A stretch of DNA of 17,872 bases from Blastocatellia bacterium. GTDB lineage: Bacteria > Acidobacteriota > Blastocatellia > Pyrinomonadales > Pyrinomonadaceae. The DNA is taken from the NCBI GenBank assembly GCA_003487805.1, contig DNNE01000137.1:1-17872 (forward strand), written 5' to 3'. The translations under genes were made by a program, and so were the position numbers. The notes below the pieces were generated by a model. The model was not told where the DNA came from and did no database searches. It saw nothing but the letters and a program-made list of their open reading frames with translations. Shown here piece by piece: positions 1-6,887 of the stretch. Numbering within the stretch: position 1 is the stretch's first letter; each line of letters starts with the position of its first letter.

Positions 1-16
1 CCGGGCTATTACATTT

Positions 17-31
17 AGCGCCTTTGGCGCT
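17..31. terminator. Short perfect hairpin near the left edge
   Basis: AGCGCC and GGCGCT form a perfect 6-bp stem around a TTT loop. No clear T-run follows on either strand, so it may end a gene that lies left of the window or be part of the leader of the next gene. Only the stem is visible; the role is inference. Confidence 0.3.
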
Positions 32-81
32 CAAACCAGATATATTGATTCAAGTATGTTATTAACAGAAAACGTGATGCC

Positions 82-103
82 CTCCGCTCACTCTGTGAGG
101 GAG
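82..103 (+). promoter_or_regulatory. Leader hairpin upstream of the Skp-like gene
   Basis: CTCC-G-CTCAC pairs with GTGAG-GGAG around a TCT loop, giving nine pairs with one bulged G. It ends 27 bases before the ATG at 131. It could be a leader hairpin or the end of an upstream transcript; there is no T-run typical of a terminator. Confidence 0.3.
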
Positions 104-130
104 TATTTAGAAAGCCATTCAGGAGAACTT

Positions 131-799
131 ATGAAAAAGATTTTTTCGATCTGTGCGATGGTCGCATTGACTGGAGTCATCGCAATTTCCGTAATCGCTC
201 AAACTCCGCGACCCACACCGACGCCTGTGCCGAGACCTGCTGCGACGCCGGCGCCTGGACCGAGACCAACGCCTACCCCGGCTGTGGCGAATATGCCGGT
301 GCCGCAAAGCAGGATTGCTTTAATTGATACGACCGCGTTTGGTGACGAGAAAACCGGGATCTATCGCTATGTGGACGCCGCCAGGGCCATACAGACTGAA
401 TTCAAAACGCGTACGGACGAAATCCAAAGTCTTGAAAATCGCCTCAATGCGTTAGCCAACGAAATTAATGCGCTGATGAAGGTCACGCCCGTAAATCAGA
501 CAGCCGTGCAGGCAAAACAGCAGCAGGGCCAAAGTCTGCAGGCCGAATACAATACCAAGAAGGCGAAATTAGACGAGGATGTCGGCAAGAGATATGAACA
601 GGTGGTGTCTCCGATTTCCGCACAGATTGGCGCGGCGATGGATCAGTTCGCGGCGCAACGTGGCGTAACTATGACGCTGGACTCAAGTAAACTATTACCC
701 GTGATTCTAACTTTGGTCCCCGCCGTTGATTTAACGCAGGCTTTTATCAATGAGTTCAACAGCAAGAATCCCAGGACGGCTGGGCCGCCGAGACCGTAA
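131..799 (+). CDS. Skp/OmpH-like exported protein with proline-rich linker
   Basis: Predicted 222-residue periplasmic protein. The start at 131 is chosen over in-frame starts at 56 and 77 because AGGAGA lies four bases before it and a signal peptide begins there (MKK, hydrophobic core, likely cut near VIAQ at residue 24). Residues 25-50 are a Pro/Thr/Arg-rich linker of repeating TPxP units. The rest follows the Skp/OmpH pattern: a short strand (RIALIDTTAF, about 61-70), then a long helical hairpin rich in Gln, Glu, Asn and Lys (about 78-175), then a C-terminal strand and helix. Skp proteins are trimeric periplasmic chaperones that hold unfolded outer-membrane proteins; that role is known for the family and inferred here. 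The proline-rich spacer is absent from classical Skp and may tether or extend the body. It converges on the minus-strand gene ending at 974. Confidence 0.8.
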   Translation: MKKIFSICAMVALTGVIAISVIAQTPRPTPTPVPRPAATPAPGPRPTPTPAVANMPVPQSRIALIDTTAFGDEKTGIYRYVDAARAIQTEFKTRTDEIQSLENRLNALANEINALMKVTPVNQTAVQAKQQQGQSLQAEYNTKKAKLDEDVGKRYEQVVSPISAQIGAAMDQFAAQRGVTMTLDSSKLLPVILTLVPAVDLTQAFINEFNSKNPRTAGPPRP

Positions 800-810
800 G
801 CGAAGAAAGT

Positions 811-961
811 TATCCACAGATTACACAGAGGTAAAACAAATCCGATAATCTGCTTGGTTGCGAATTTGAATCTAAAGGAAGTTAGTCCGGCGTTACTTAG
901 AGGGAGTATCTATGAGGTATCGGGCTTAATGTCTAAGCCAATCTGTGGAATCTGTGGATCA
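811..961. repeat. CACAGAT-type inverted repeat between convergent genes
   Basis: The left arm at 811-830 contains ATCCACAGATT followed by CACAGA. The right arm at about 940-960 is its inverse (AATCTGTGGAATCTGTGGAT). The arms lie just after the stop of the plus-strand gene at 799 and just before the stop of the minus-strand gene at 974. Similar CACAGAT units occur at 8950-9031 and 17754-17775. The position suits a bidirectional transcript end or a REP-like dispersed element. The 110 bases between the arms hold no gene that I can support. Confidence 0.6.
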
Positions 962-973
962 ATCTTGAACGTT

Positions 974-2815
974 TCATGATCCGAAGCGATTACGATACTC
1001 AGCTGAATTAATGAACGCTTTCACCATCTCGGCCGCCCGGTAATCGCCATTGAATTGATTCAGCTTCGCCAGCCAAAAATCAAACCCGTCGAAATTTGTG
1101 TTGGGAGCATCGTCCGGGCTGCGACGCAGGTAACCGAAGTACTGCATCAACACGAACGCCCGGTTGAACTCAGCGTTCGTGAACGTCACATTCTCAGCAA
1201 CCTTTCTCAGCACCGTCGCGCGCGACTCCTGCTGAGTTACAAGTCCGTTCACGAGCGCATCGCGCTCCGTCGTCGTTAACACGCCGCCAGCCTGGGTGTT
1301 CAGTTTGTCGACATATTGAGCGGCTGACAGCGTCAGCGGGTAGTTCGCCAGGAACTCGTCTCTGCTCACAAACGAATTGATTAAGTCGACAGTATTTGCT
1401 TCGAGCAATTGCTCCCATCCGGGGTTCCCAACGATCACGCCGCGTCCGATTGTTTGAGTATCTCGCACGAACTCGCGATATCGCGGGAGTGCACGCGGTC
1501 GTGGCGCGGTCGCGGGAAGCGAGGCTCTGTATAATCGATAAACCAGAAAGCCGGTGCGTTGAAATTCGATCGAAAGAAAGAACGCTGCGGAGGTGTCGAT
1601 GCGTTTCACTTCCCGGCACTGGACATCGGTGCCGCACGATTCGATATTGGTGGTCCAGAAGCTTAGGCCTGAAGGATCAGATATACGGTTAAGAAAGTCG
1701 TGATAATGCTGGTCCGCATAAAAGCTCGAGGCGTCCACGGGGTTAGCTGGGTTGCCGGGAAAGAACGAAGGACCGTCGTGGATTATCAACTGCGCTGAAT
1801 TGCGTGGGCCGATGCCGGCGTTCCCGGTCGCATTGAGCAGACCGAGGAAAACCGTCTCGTTCGGTTCAAGGATGCCGTCGCCATTGATGAGCACGTCGAA
1901 GGTCTTCTGTGTTTCGCCCGGCGCGAAACGAAGCGTGCCAACCGAGGTGGTGTAGTCACTACGCTCAGAAGCTGTGCCATCTGTGGTGAAGTAATCCGCG
2001 GTGGCTGCGGCTGAGACGTCGCCAATCCGCGTGACTGTGATCTGCGCTGAGCCGGCGCCGCCCTCAAAACCCTCGAACTGTGGGGCGGCGAAATTAATGA
2101 TGCTGAAAGTCTGAGAGCCACATGGTGTCGCTGCCGAAGTTAGACCGCGCGGATTCGGATCAGCAAAAGAAAAGTCAGCGAGGTCATTATTGGTGTCCGT
2201 GCAACCGCCGCCAATTCTCAGGAGAGACTTTGCTGCTGAAGGCGCGATTGTCGGCGTGCCCTCAGAGCAGGTAGCGGTGCCGTAGCCAACCAAATCAACA
2301 ACGGCGCCCGTCAGATCGGGGGATGCCGGACAGCCCGCCGGCAGTGTCTGATCTTTTCCCAACAAAGTGATCTGTCCGCCGGTGCTGCCGAGGTTGACGA
2401 ACGGGATCGGAAAATCGCCGTTCAGGGGTTGTCCGTTTGTGCCACTGCCGGTGAACTGAAAAAGCACGTGTGCGCCCGGTGCTATGGGAATGCTGCTGTT
2501 GGAAACAAACCGGACGCCGACTACTGACGCTGACGACCCTTCGATACTCATGATGTTCAGCGTCCAGCCGTTTATGTCGACGAATGAATTGCCGCGGTTG
2601 AAAAGCTCGATAAAATCGTTCTGGTAAATCGCGCCGGGCTCGCCGCCGCGCGTGTAGATTTGGCTGATGCGAATATTTGAGTCAGCGGTCGCCTGGCCCA
2701 ACGCTGAAGGCGCGGCCGTGGTGATTAGCAGACCAGTGATAATGGCGAATACTAATGGAGCGATTTTGCGACAGGCGAAGCGAAAGACTGCGCACGGAAA
2801 AGGGGAATTTTTCAT
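974..2815 (-). CDS. Exported protein: lamin-tail domain, Calx-beta domain, DUF4214
   Basis: A 613-residue exported protein. Residues 1-42 form a signal peptide with a long n-region and a hydrophobic core (about 19-35), cut near LGQA. Residues about 46-230 look like a lamin-tail domain: IRISQIYTRGG, then NDFIELFNRG and NGWTL. Residues about 238-348 are a Calx-beta domain: FEGFEGGAGSAQITVTR, the DYTTSVGTLRFAPGE segment, and NGDGILEPNETVFLGL, with acidic residues typical of calcium binding. Residues about 358-613 carry two DUF4214-like stretches (FYADQHYHDFLNR...GLSFW near 365-387, and AFVLMQYFGYLRRSPD...GFDFWLAKL near 553-585). Domains of this kind occur on large surface or secreted proteins of Acidobacteria; adhesion or matrix binding is inference. 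The ATG at 2815 has a weak GAGAA upstream. No obvious C-terminal sorting signal is visible. Confidence 0.8.
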   Translation of the reverse strand: MKNSPFPCAVFRFACRKIAPLVFAIITGLLITTAAPSALGQATADSNIRISQIYTRGGEPGAIYQNDFIELFNRGNSFVDINGWTLNIMSIEGSSASVVGVRFVSNSSIPIAPGAHVLFQFTGSGTNGQPLNGDFPIPFVNLGSTGGQITLLGKDQTLPAGCPASPDLTGAVVDLVGYGTATCSEGTPTIAPSAAKSLLRIGGGCTDTNNDLADFSFADPNPRGLTSAATPCGSQTFSIINFAAPQFEGFEGGAGSAQITVTRIGDVSAAATADYFTTDGTASERSDYTTSVGTLRFAPGETQKTFDVLINGDGILEPNETVFLGLLNATGNAGIGPRNSAQLIIHDGPSFFPGNPANPVDASSFYADQHYHDFLNRISDPSGLSFWTTNIESCGTDVQCREVKRIDTSAAFFLSIEFQRTGFLVYRLYRASLPATAPRPRALPRYREFVRDTQTIGRGVIVGNPGWEQLLEANTVDLINSFVSRDEFLANYPLTLSAAQYVDKLNTQAGGVLTTTERDALVNGLVTQQESRATVLRKVAENVTFTNAEFNRAFVLMQYFGYLRRSPDDAPNTNFDGFDFWLAKLNQFNGDYRAAEMVKAFINSAEYRNRFGS

Positions 2816-2847
2816 TTTCTCGTAGTGAGTTACGGTTAATGCTGCGT

Positions 2848-2876
2848 AAAGTACGTGACTTGTTTTTAGCTTACAA
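2848..2876 (-). promoter_or_regulatory. Weak sigma-70-like promoter candidate
   Basis: On the minus strand TTGTAA and TACTTT are separated by 17 bases, upstream of the ATG at 2815. The match to consensus is modest, so this is a suggestion only. The rest of the 239-base divergent gap (2816-3054) shows no gene or strong repeat. Confidence 0.2.
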
Positions 2877-3054
2877 CAAGTGTGCCGTCGAGGTAGGACT
2901 TAGACGTAGCTAATGCTGTTAGGGTTTGCTCGGCATTTGTGTCTTCGCGGCGGGAGACCCCCGAAAACACTTAAAACATAGATTTTGGAGCAGCAATTTA
3001 GGCGCGGCCCATAACCTTTTCCAAAGTTTGCAGTTTATGTAGATTAGAGAACCA

Positions 3055-3630
3055 ATGGCGCGCAGCGAACCGGCACAGAAAGTTCGTCCTACGGGGGCGG
3101 ATGAGCGGCTTTTGATTGAAGCGGCTCAGCGCGACCGCGCGCGGTTTGCTGACATTTACGAAGAGTATTTCGAACTGGTTTACGCATATGTTGCGCGGCG
3201 CGTCCGCGATCGGTCGACAGCAGAGGACTTAACGAGTGACGTCTTTCATAAAGCCCTTGCGAATCTTCCGAGGTTCAAATGGACCGGCGCGCCCTTCGCA
3301 TCGTGGTTGTTTCGGATCGCGTCGAACTTGATCGCCGATCGGGCCAAGCGCAAAGCGAAAATCTCTGCGAGCTCGGAAGAAATCGAACTGATACCCCAGG
3401 ATTCGCGCAAGGACAGCCAGTCGGGTTTGGAAGACGTGGAAAGACAGGCGCAATTATTTCGATTGGTTGAGGGACTGCCGGAGGATCAGAAGCTCGTGGT
3501 CGCTTTGCGTTTCGCCGAAGATAAATCGATCAAGGAGATTTCGAACGAACTCGGGCGAAGTGAGGGGGCGGTGAAGCAGTTACAGTTTCGGGCGCTACAA
3601 AACTTGCGAGCGAAGCTCGCGGACGAGTGA
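3055..3630 (+). CDS. ECF-type RNA polymerase sigma factor
   Basis: A 191-residue sigma-70 family protein of extracytoplasmic-function size. Region 2 spans about residues 33-101: FADIYEEYFELVYAYVARRV, the AEDLTSDVF motif (56-64) for core binding, and WLFRIASNLIADRAKR (84-99) for -10 recognition. A variable linker (102-130) follows. Region 4 (about 135-188) contains LPEDQKLVVALRF and a helix-turn-helix, IKEISNELGRSEGAVKQLQFRALQNL. No C-terminal extra domain is present. The next gene starts six bases after the stop, so the two are almost surely co-transcribed and the neighbour is the natural candidate regulator. The ATG at 3055 has only a weak purine-rich stretch (AGAGA) before it. I could not identify an autoregulated ECF promoter upstream. 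Confidence 0.93.
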   Translation: MARSEPAQKVRPTGADERLLIEAAQRDRARFADIYEEYFELVYAYVARRVRDRSTAEDLTSDVFHKALANLPRFKWTGAPFASWLFRIASNLIADRAKRKAKISASSEEIELIPQDSRKDSQSGLEDVERQAQLFRLVEGLPEDQKLVVALRFAEDKSIKEISNELGRSEGAVKQLQFRALQNLRAKLADE

Positions 3631-3636
3631 TAAGTG

Positions 3637-5067
3637 ATGAGTGAAGTTGAATTAACAGAGCAACTCGATCAAGCGATTGAAGCGATGCTGAGCAATTCGC
3701 CGGGCTCGCCTTCTCCAGTTGATCAGCGGGTCGCGGAATTGCTGAGCGTGGCCGCGGAGCTCCGCGATCTGCCCGGTGGCGGGTTTAAGAGCCGGTTGCG
3801 GAGTGAACTTGAAAAGGAGATCAGCATGAGCGCAACTGCAGAATTAATTACAGGTGACGACCCCAAAACTCGAGCAGGCGTCAGCGCAGTCACACCCTAT
3901 GTCGTCGTCTCAGACGTTCATCAGGAGATCGACTTTATCAAGAAAGTATTTGGCGCCGAAGGCAAAGTGTATGGACTCGGCTCGCAAGGCGGCTTTCATT
4001 CTGAGTATCGAATCGGCGACTCGATGCTGATGATCGGCGGCGGCGGCAAGGGTTCGAAGTGGCAGGGAACGCCGGTTCCGGCAGTGTTTCATCTCTACGT
4101 CGAAAACGTTGATGGCGTATATCAGCAAGCGATGCAGGCGGGCGCAATTTCTTTGATGCCGCCGGCGGACATGGAGTACGGTGAGCGCGGCGCCGGGATC
4201 GAAGACGTCGGCGGCAACCATTGGTACCTCGCCACGGCGACCGGACCAACTCACGTTCCAGAAGGTGTGCCAAATCTCATGCCTTACTTTCATCCGGTCG
4301 GCGCGCCGAGGATGATCGAATTTCTCAAACAAGCATTCGGAGCTGAGGAAGTCGCGGTCCATCAATCACCTGATGGCATCGTACAACACGCGAAAATTCG
4401 GATTGGAGCTTCGATCATAGAGATGGGCGAGGCGCACGGTTCATGGCAACCAAAGCCCATGCATTTCATGGTCTATGTCGATGACGCGGACGAATGGTAC
4501 GCGCGCGCGATGAAAGCTGAAGGCGCAATCTCTGTGGGCGCGCCGGCGAACGCGCCGTACGGCGGCCGCTCAGGAACGATTCAGGATCCATTTGGGAATA
4601 CGTGGTACCTGAGTTCACAAACCAAAAAGAAAGAAGACAGCACGGCGTCGAGGAGGACATCTATGGCGGCATCAAAGCTTTTCCGAGTGGCTTTACAGGT
4701 TGCGGATCTGGATCAAGCATCAGCGTTTTATGCAAAGCTGCTTGACGATCCCGGCATTCCGATCCCGCGCGGCTCGCGGCATTATTTCAATTGCGGGCCG
4801 GTGATTCTGGCGCTGGTGGACGTCGCCAAAGGCGCAGGTGAGAAACCGCAGCCAACGCCGGACTACATTTATTTTGCGGTGAATAACCTCCAGGAAGTTT
4901 TTGCCAGAGCGAAGGCCCTTAATTGTCTGGCGAACGATCGGTATCACGACCAAAACGCCGGAGAGATCTTGAAGCGGCCGTGGGGTGAAGTCTCTTTCTA
5001 CTGTGAAGATCTGTGGGGGAATGGTCTATGCTTCGTTGATGAGACCACGCTATTTACTGGGAAGTAA
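3637..5067 (+). CDS. Anti-sigma-like head fused to three VOC (glyoxalase-fold) domains
   Basis: A 476-residue cytoplasmic protein with no signal or membrane segment. Residues 1-62 resemble short N-terminal segments found in partner proteins of ECF sigma factors: LDQAIEAML, then VAELLSVAAELRDLP and FKSRLRSELEKE. Three VOC-fold domains follow: about 83-200 (VTPYVVVSDVHQEIDFIKKV to GNHWYLAT), 212-327 (NLMPYFHPVGAPRMIEFLKQ to FGNTWYLSS) and 348-468 (LFRVALQVADLDQASAFYAK to WGNGLCFVDE). The first two are PhnB-like and alike in layout; the third is a different VOC type. VOC proteins bind or transform small molecules, often with a metal. The ATG at 3637 is preferred; an in-frame GTG directly before it at 3634 is possible. 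Strong internal Shine-Dalgarno/ATG pairs precede the first and third VOC domains, suggesting ancestral separate genes or internal starts. Coupled by position to the sigma factor; sensing or partner regulation is inference. Confidence 0.88.
   Translation: MSEVELTEQLDQAIEAMLSNSPGSPSPVDQRVAELLSVAAELRDLPGGGFKSRLRSELEKEISMSATAELITGDDPKTRAGVSAVTPYVVVSDVHQEIDFIKKVFGAEGKVYGLGSQGGFHSEYRIGDSMLMIGGGGKGSKWQGTPVPAVFHLYVENVDGVYQQAMQAGAISLMPPADMEYGERGAGIEDVGGNHWYLATATGPTHVPEGVPNLMPYFHPVGAPRMIEFLKQAFGAEEVAVHQSPDGIVQHAKIRIGASIIEMGEAHGSWQPKPMHFMVYVDDADEWYARAMKAEGAISVGAPANAPYGGRSGTIQDPFGNTWYLSSQTKKKEDSTASRRTSMAASKLFRVALQVADLDQASAFYAKLLDDPGIPIPRGSRHYFNCGPVILALVDVAKGAGEKPQPTPDYIYFAVNNLQEVFARAKALNCLANDRYHDQNAGEILKRPWGEVSFYCEDLWGNGLCFVDETTLFTGK
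3814..3828 (+). promoter_or_regulatory. Internal ribosome binding site before the first VOC domain
   Basis: AAGGAGA, a five-base spacer (TCAGC) and an in-frame ATG at 3826 lie inside the multi-VOC gene, at the junction between the anti-sigma-like head and the first VOC domain. It would start a product lacking the head. Confidence 0.4.
4651..4665 (+). promoter_or_regulatory. Internal ribosome binding site before the third VOC domain
   Basis: A full AGGAGG at 4651-4656, six bases of spacing and an in-frame ATG at 4663 lie in the polar linker between the second and third VOC domains. The SD is read as two successive AGG arginine codons in the fusion. It could start a free third VOC domain of about 134 residues, or be a relic of a once separate gene. 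Confidence 0.5.
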
Positions 5068-5071
5068 GCTA

Positions 5072-5638
5072 ATGATAATCAGACTGTTTCTTACTTTAAC
5101 ATTTGTTCTCGCGGGCGGTATTGGAAGCAGGCTGATAGCGCAGGTTACGCCGCCCAAATCGATCACTACCCTCGAAGTTGGCCGGATCGTCGAGGCGATG
5201 AGTGGCACCTGGACCGGCAAAATGACGGCGAACGTGCCAGGTTTTCCGGCCGAGACCTTTGATTGGAAAATGAATTGCCAGATCGTCGCGCAGAACGCCG
5301 GGCTCTCGTGCACGAACACAGGCAAAGCTTCCATCGGCTCGATGTCTGAATCATGTCTGCTGGCGTTCGACCCTGAAGGCAAGGCCATCCATTACATGTG
5401 CGTCACGTCGATGGGAGAGGTGCACGATCATAAAGGCAAATGGATCGACGACCGGACGATTGAATTCGAGCCGCTGCGCGCCGGATTCAACGGACAGCCG
5501 ATTACCGAAACTCTTAGGTGGCGTTTCCCAGACTCCGACGCCATCAACAAGACCTCAGAAGTTAGGTTGCCTGATGGAAGCGTTATGAAGTTCGAGTTCA
5601 ACGGCAAGCGTAGTAGAGTTCTCATTCCGGCAAAGTAG
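5072..5638 (+). CDS. Small exported protein, DUF1579-like in style
   Basis: A 188-residue exported protein of unknown function. The start at 5072 is chosen because a signal peptide begins there (MIIRLFLTLTFVLAGG, cut near LIAQ at residue 24) and because it lies four bases after the stop of the multi-VOC gene, as in a coupled operon; upstream in-frame starts overlap that gene. The mature part opens with EVGRIVEAMSGTWTGKM and alternates short strands (FDWKMNCQIV, ESCLLAFD, IHYMCVTS, TIEFEPL, ETLRWRFP, VMKFEFNGKR), like the small beta-barrel DUF1579/lipocalin-type proteins that recognise small ligands. That resemblance is from pattern only. Four cysteines in the mature part could form disulfides. 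Context suggests a periplasmic output of the sigma/VOC cluster. Confidence 0.7.
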   Translation: MIIRLFLTLTFVLAGGIGSRLIAQVTPPKSITTLEVGRIVEAMSGTWTGKMTANVPGFPAETFDWKMNCQIVAQNAGLSCTNTGKASIGSMSESCLLAFDPEGKAIHYMCVTSMGEVHDHKGKWIDDRTIEFEPLRAGFNGQPITETLRWRFPDSDAINKTSEVRLPDGSVMKFEFNGKRSRVLIPAK

Positions 5639-5668
5639 AATTGAAAATAATCAACGGAGATGAAATCA

Positions 5669-6142
5669 ATGACCAAACCAATTCCAGAAGGTTATCACTC
5701 AGTCACACCTTACCTGATTGTCCGCGGAGCATCCGATGCTATCGAGTTTTATAAGAAGGCCTTCGGCGCGGTCGAGCTGTTCCGCTTTCCGTCGCCCGAC
5801 GGAAAGATCGGTCACGCCGAAATAAAAATTGGCGATTCGCCGATCATGTTGGCTGATGAATACCCCGACATGGGCTACAAAGGGCCGCAGTCGATCGGCG
5901 GCTCGCCCGTCAGTCTGATGATCTATGTAGAAGACGTCGATTCAGTATTCAATCGAGCGGTTGCAGACGGTGCGACGGTGAAGGAAGCTTTGCAGGACAA
6001 GTTTTACGGCGATCGAATCGGCACAGTGATCGATCCGTTTGGACATGTCTGGCATCTGTCCACGCACAAAGAAGATGTCTCGATCGAAGAGATGCAGGAA
6101 CGCATGAAAGCGCATACAGCCGGCGCTTCCGGCGGCGAGTGA
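5669..6142 (+). CDS. Single-domain VOC (PhnB-like glyoxalase-fold) protein
   Basis: A 157-residue cytoplasmic VOC protein. It shows the full PhnB-like layout: YHSVTPYLIVRGASDAIEFY, then YKKAFGAVELFRF, GHAEIKIGDSPIMLADE, a central SLMIYVEDVDSVFNRAVADG and the closing YGDRIGTVIDPFGHVWHLST. It ends with a charged helix (EEMQERMKAH). The second ATG at 5669 is preferred since CGGAGA sits at 5655-5660, although ATG at 5660 is possible and would add three residues. It resembles the first two domains of the multi-VOC protein, so these probably share an ancestor by duplication. The gap from the preceding gene is 30 bases. Substrate unknown; family members include bleomycin-type resistance proteins, dioxygenases and glyoxalases, and none can be singled out here. 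Confidence 0.88.
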   Translation: MTKPIPEGYHSVTPYLIVRGASDAIEFYKKAFGAVELFRFPSPDGKIGHAEIKIGDSPIMLADEYPDMGYKGPQSIGGSPVSLMIYVEDVDSVFNRAVADGATVKEALQDKFYGDRIGTVIDPFGHVWHLSTHKEDVSIEEMQERMKAHTAGASGGE

Positions 6143-6200
6143 CGACTTTGCGTCCGCGGCTTTCGCCGGTGTAGAGTCTCTCGCGCGAGGCATCACTTTC

Positions 6201-6791
6201 ATGAGAACAAAAATCATCAGCGCCGGCGTATTGGTCGCGGTGCTCTGTATATTGTGGGCGGGCGGCAACAAAGGCGCGACTGCGGTTTCCACTCAACAAT
6301 CAAACCCGTCGCAAAGCGCGTCGGGAGATCTACATTTCAAGGCTCCGAATGGCTGGACCACCGAGCAGACTTCCTCGCCGATGCGCGTAGCACAGTACAA
6401 ACTGCCAAAGGTGGAAGGGGACAAAGAAGACGCGTCTCTGGTGCTCTACTACTTCGGCGCGACCCAGGGTGGCACTTCACAAGCAAATATCGATCGATGG
6501 ATCTCGCAGATGCAACAACCTGACGGCAGTTCGTCGAAGGACAAAGCAAAAACCGAGACGATCACTGTTAACGGATTGAAAGTGGCCACGGTTGATGTGA
6601 CCGGCACGTACACCGCTGAGATGGCGCCCGGCAGCAAGACTTTTCATAACGACGAGAACTATCGTTTGCGCGCGGCGGTGGTTGAAACGCCAAAAGGGAA
6701 TTACTTCGTGAAACTTTCAGGGCCGGCGAAGACAATCGCGCGTTGGGACCAGTCTTACACCGATTATTTGAAATCATTTGAGTTTAAGTAG
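6201..6791 (+). CDS. Exported protein of unknown function
   Basis: A 196-residue exported protein. Residues 1-28 form a signal peptide (MRTKIISAGVLVAVLCILWA) followed by a Ser/Gln-rich stretch (30-42). The mature part starts LHFKAPNGWTTEQ and continues with alternating strands (RVAQYKLPK, ASLVLYYFG, KVATVDVTGTY, YRLRAAVVETPKGNYFVKLSGP) and ends in a helix (WDQSYTDYLKSFEFK). This layout of a membrane-damage or PsbP-like alpha-beta fold, with NGW near the N-terminus and a closing helix, is common in uncharacterised bacterial exported proteins, but I cannot name the family. It lies 58 bases after the VOC gene and is the last gene before the 30-bp inverted repeat, so it is probably the end of the sigma/VOC transcription unit. 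Confidence 0.75.
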   Translation: MRTKIISAGVLVAVLCILWAGGNKGATAVSTQQSNPSQSASGDLHFKAPNGWTTEQTSSPMRVAQYKLPKVEGDKEDASLVLYYFGATQGGTSQANIDRWISQMQQPDGSSSKDKAKTETITVNGLKVATVDVTGTYTAEMAPGSKTFHNDENYRLRAAVVETPKGNYFVKLSGPAKTIARWDQSYTDYLKSFEFK

Positions 6792-6792
6792 T

Positions 6793-6878
6793 CGTGTCAG
6801 AACCGGGAGCGGTAGCGACCGGATCAAAAAATCAAGTCGAGTGTCGACCCGGTCGCTACCGCTCCCGGTTCTGACACG
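6793..6878. repeat. Perfect 30-bp inverted repeat (dispersed palindrome family, copy 1)
   Basis: Arms at 6793-6822 and 6849-6878 are exact inverse complements over 30 bases, with a 26-base loop. The core reads CCGGGAGCGGTAGCGACCGG. It starts one base after the stop codon of the preceding gene and ends nine bases before the ATG of the aldolase gene. A second copy lies at 17789-17872. As RNA it would be a very stable hairpin and could act as transcript end or 3' protection. It has the look of a REP-like or MITE-like dispersed element, with no transposase nearby. Confidence 0.85.
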
Positions 6879-6887
6879 TTGAGCACA

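Noticed and set aside
119..307. Arg-rich minus-strand reading frame
   Set aside because: It is the complement of the proline-rich linker of the Skp-like gene; its Arg/Ser/His composition is a by-product.
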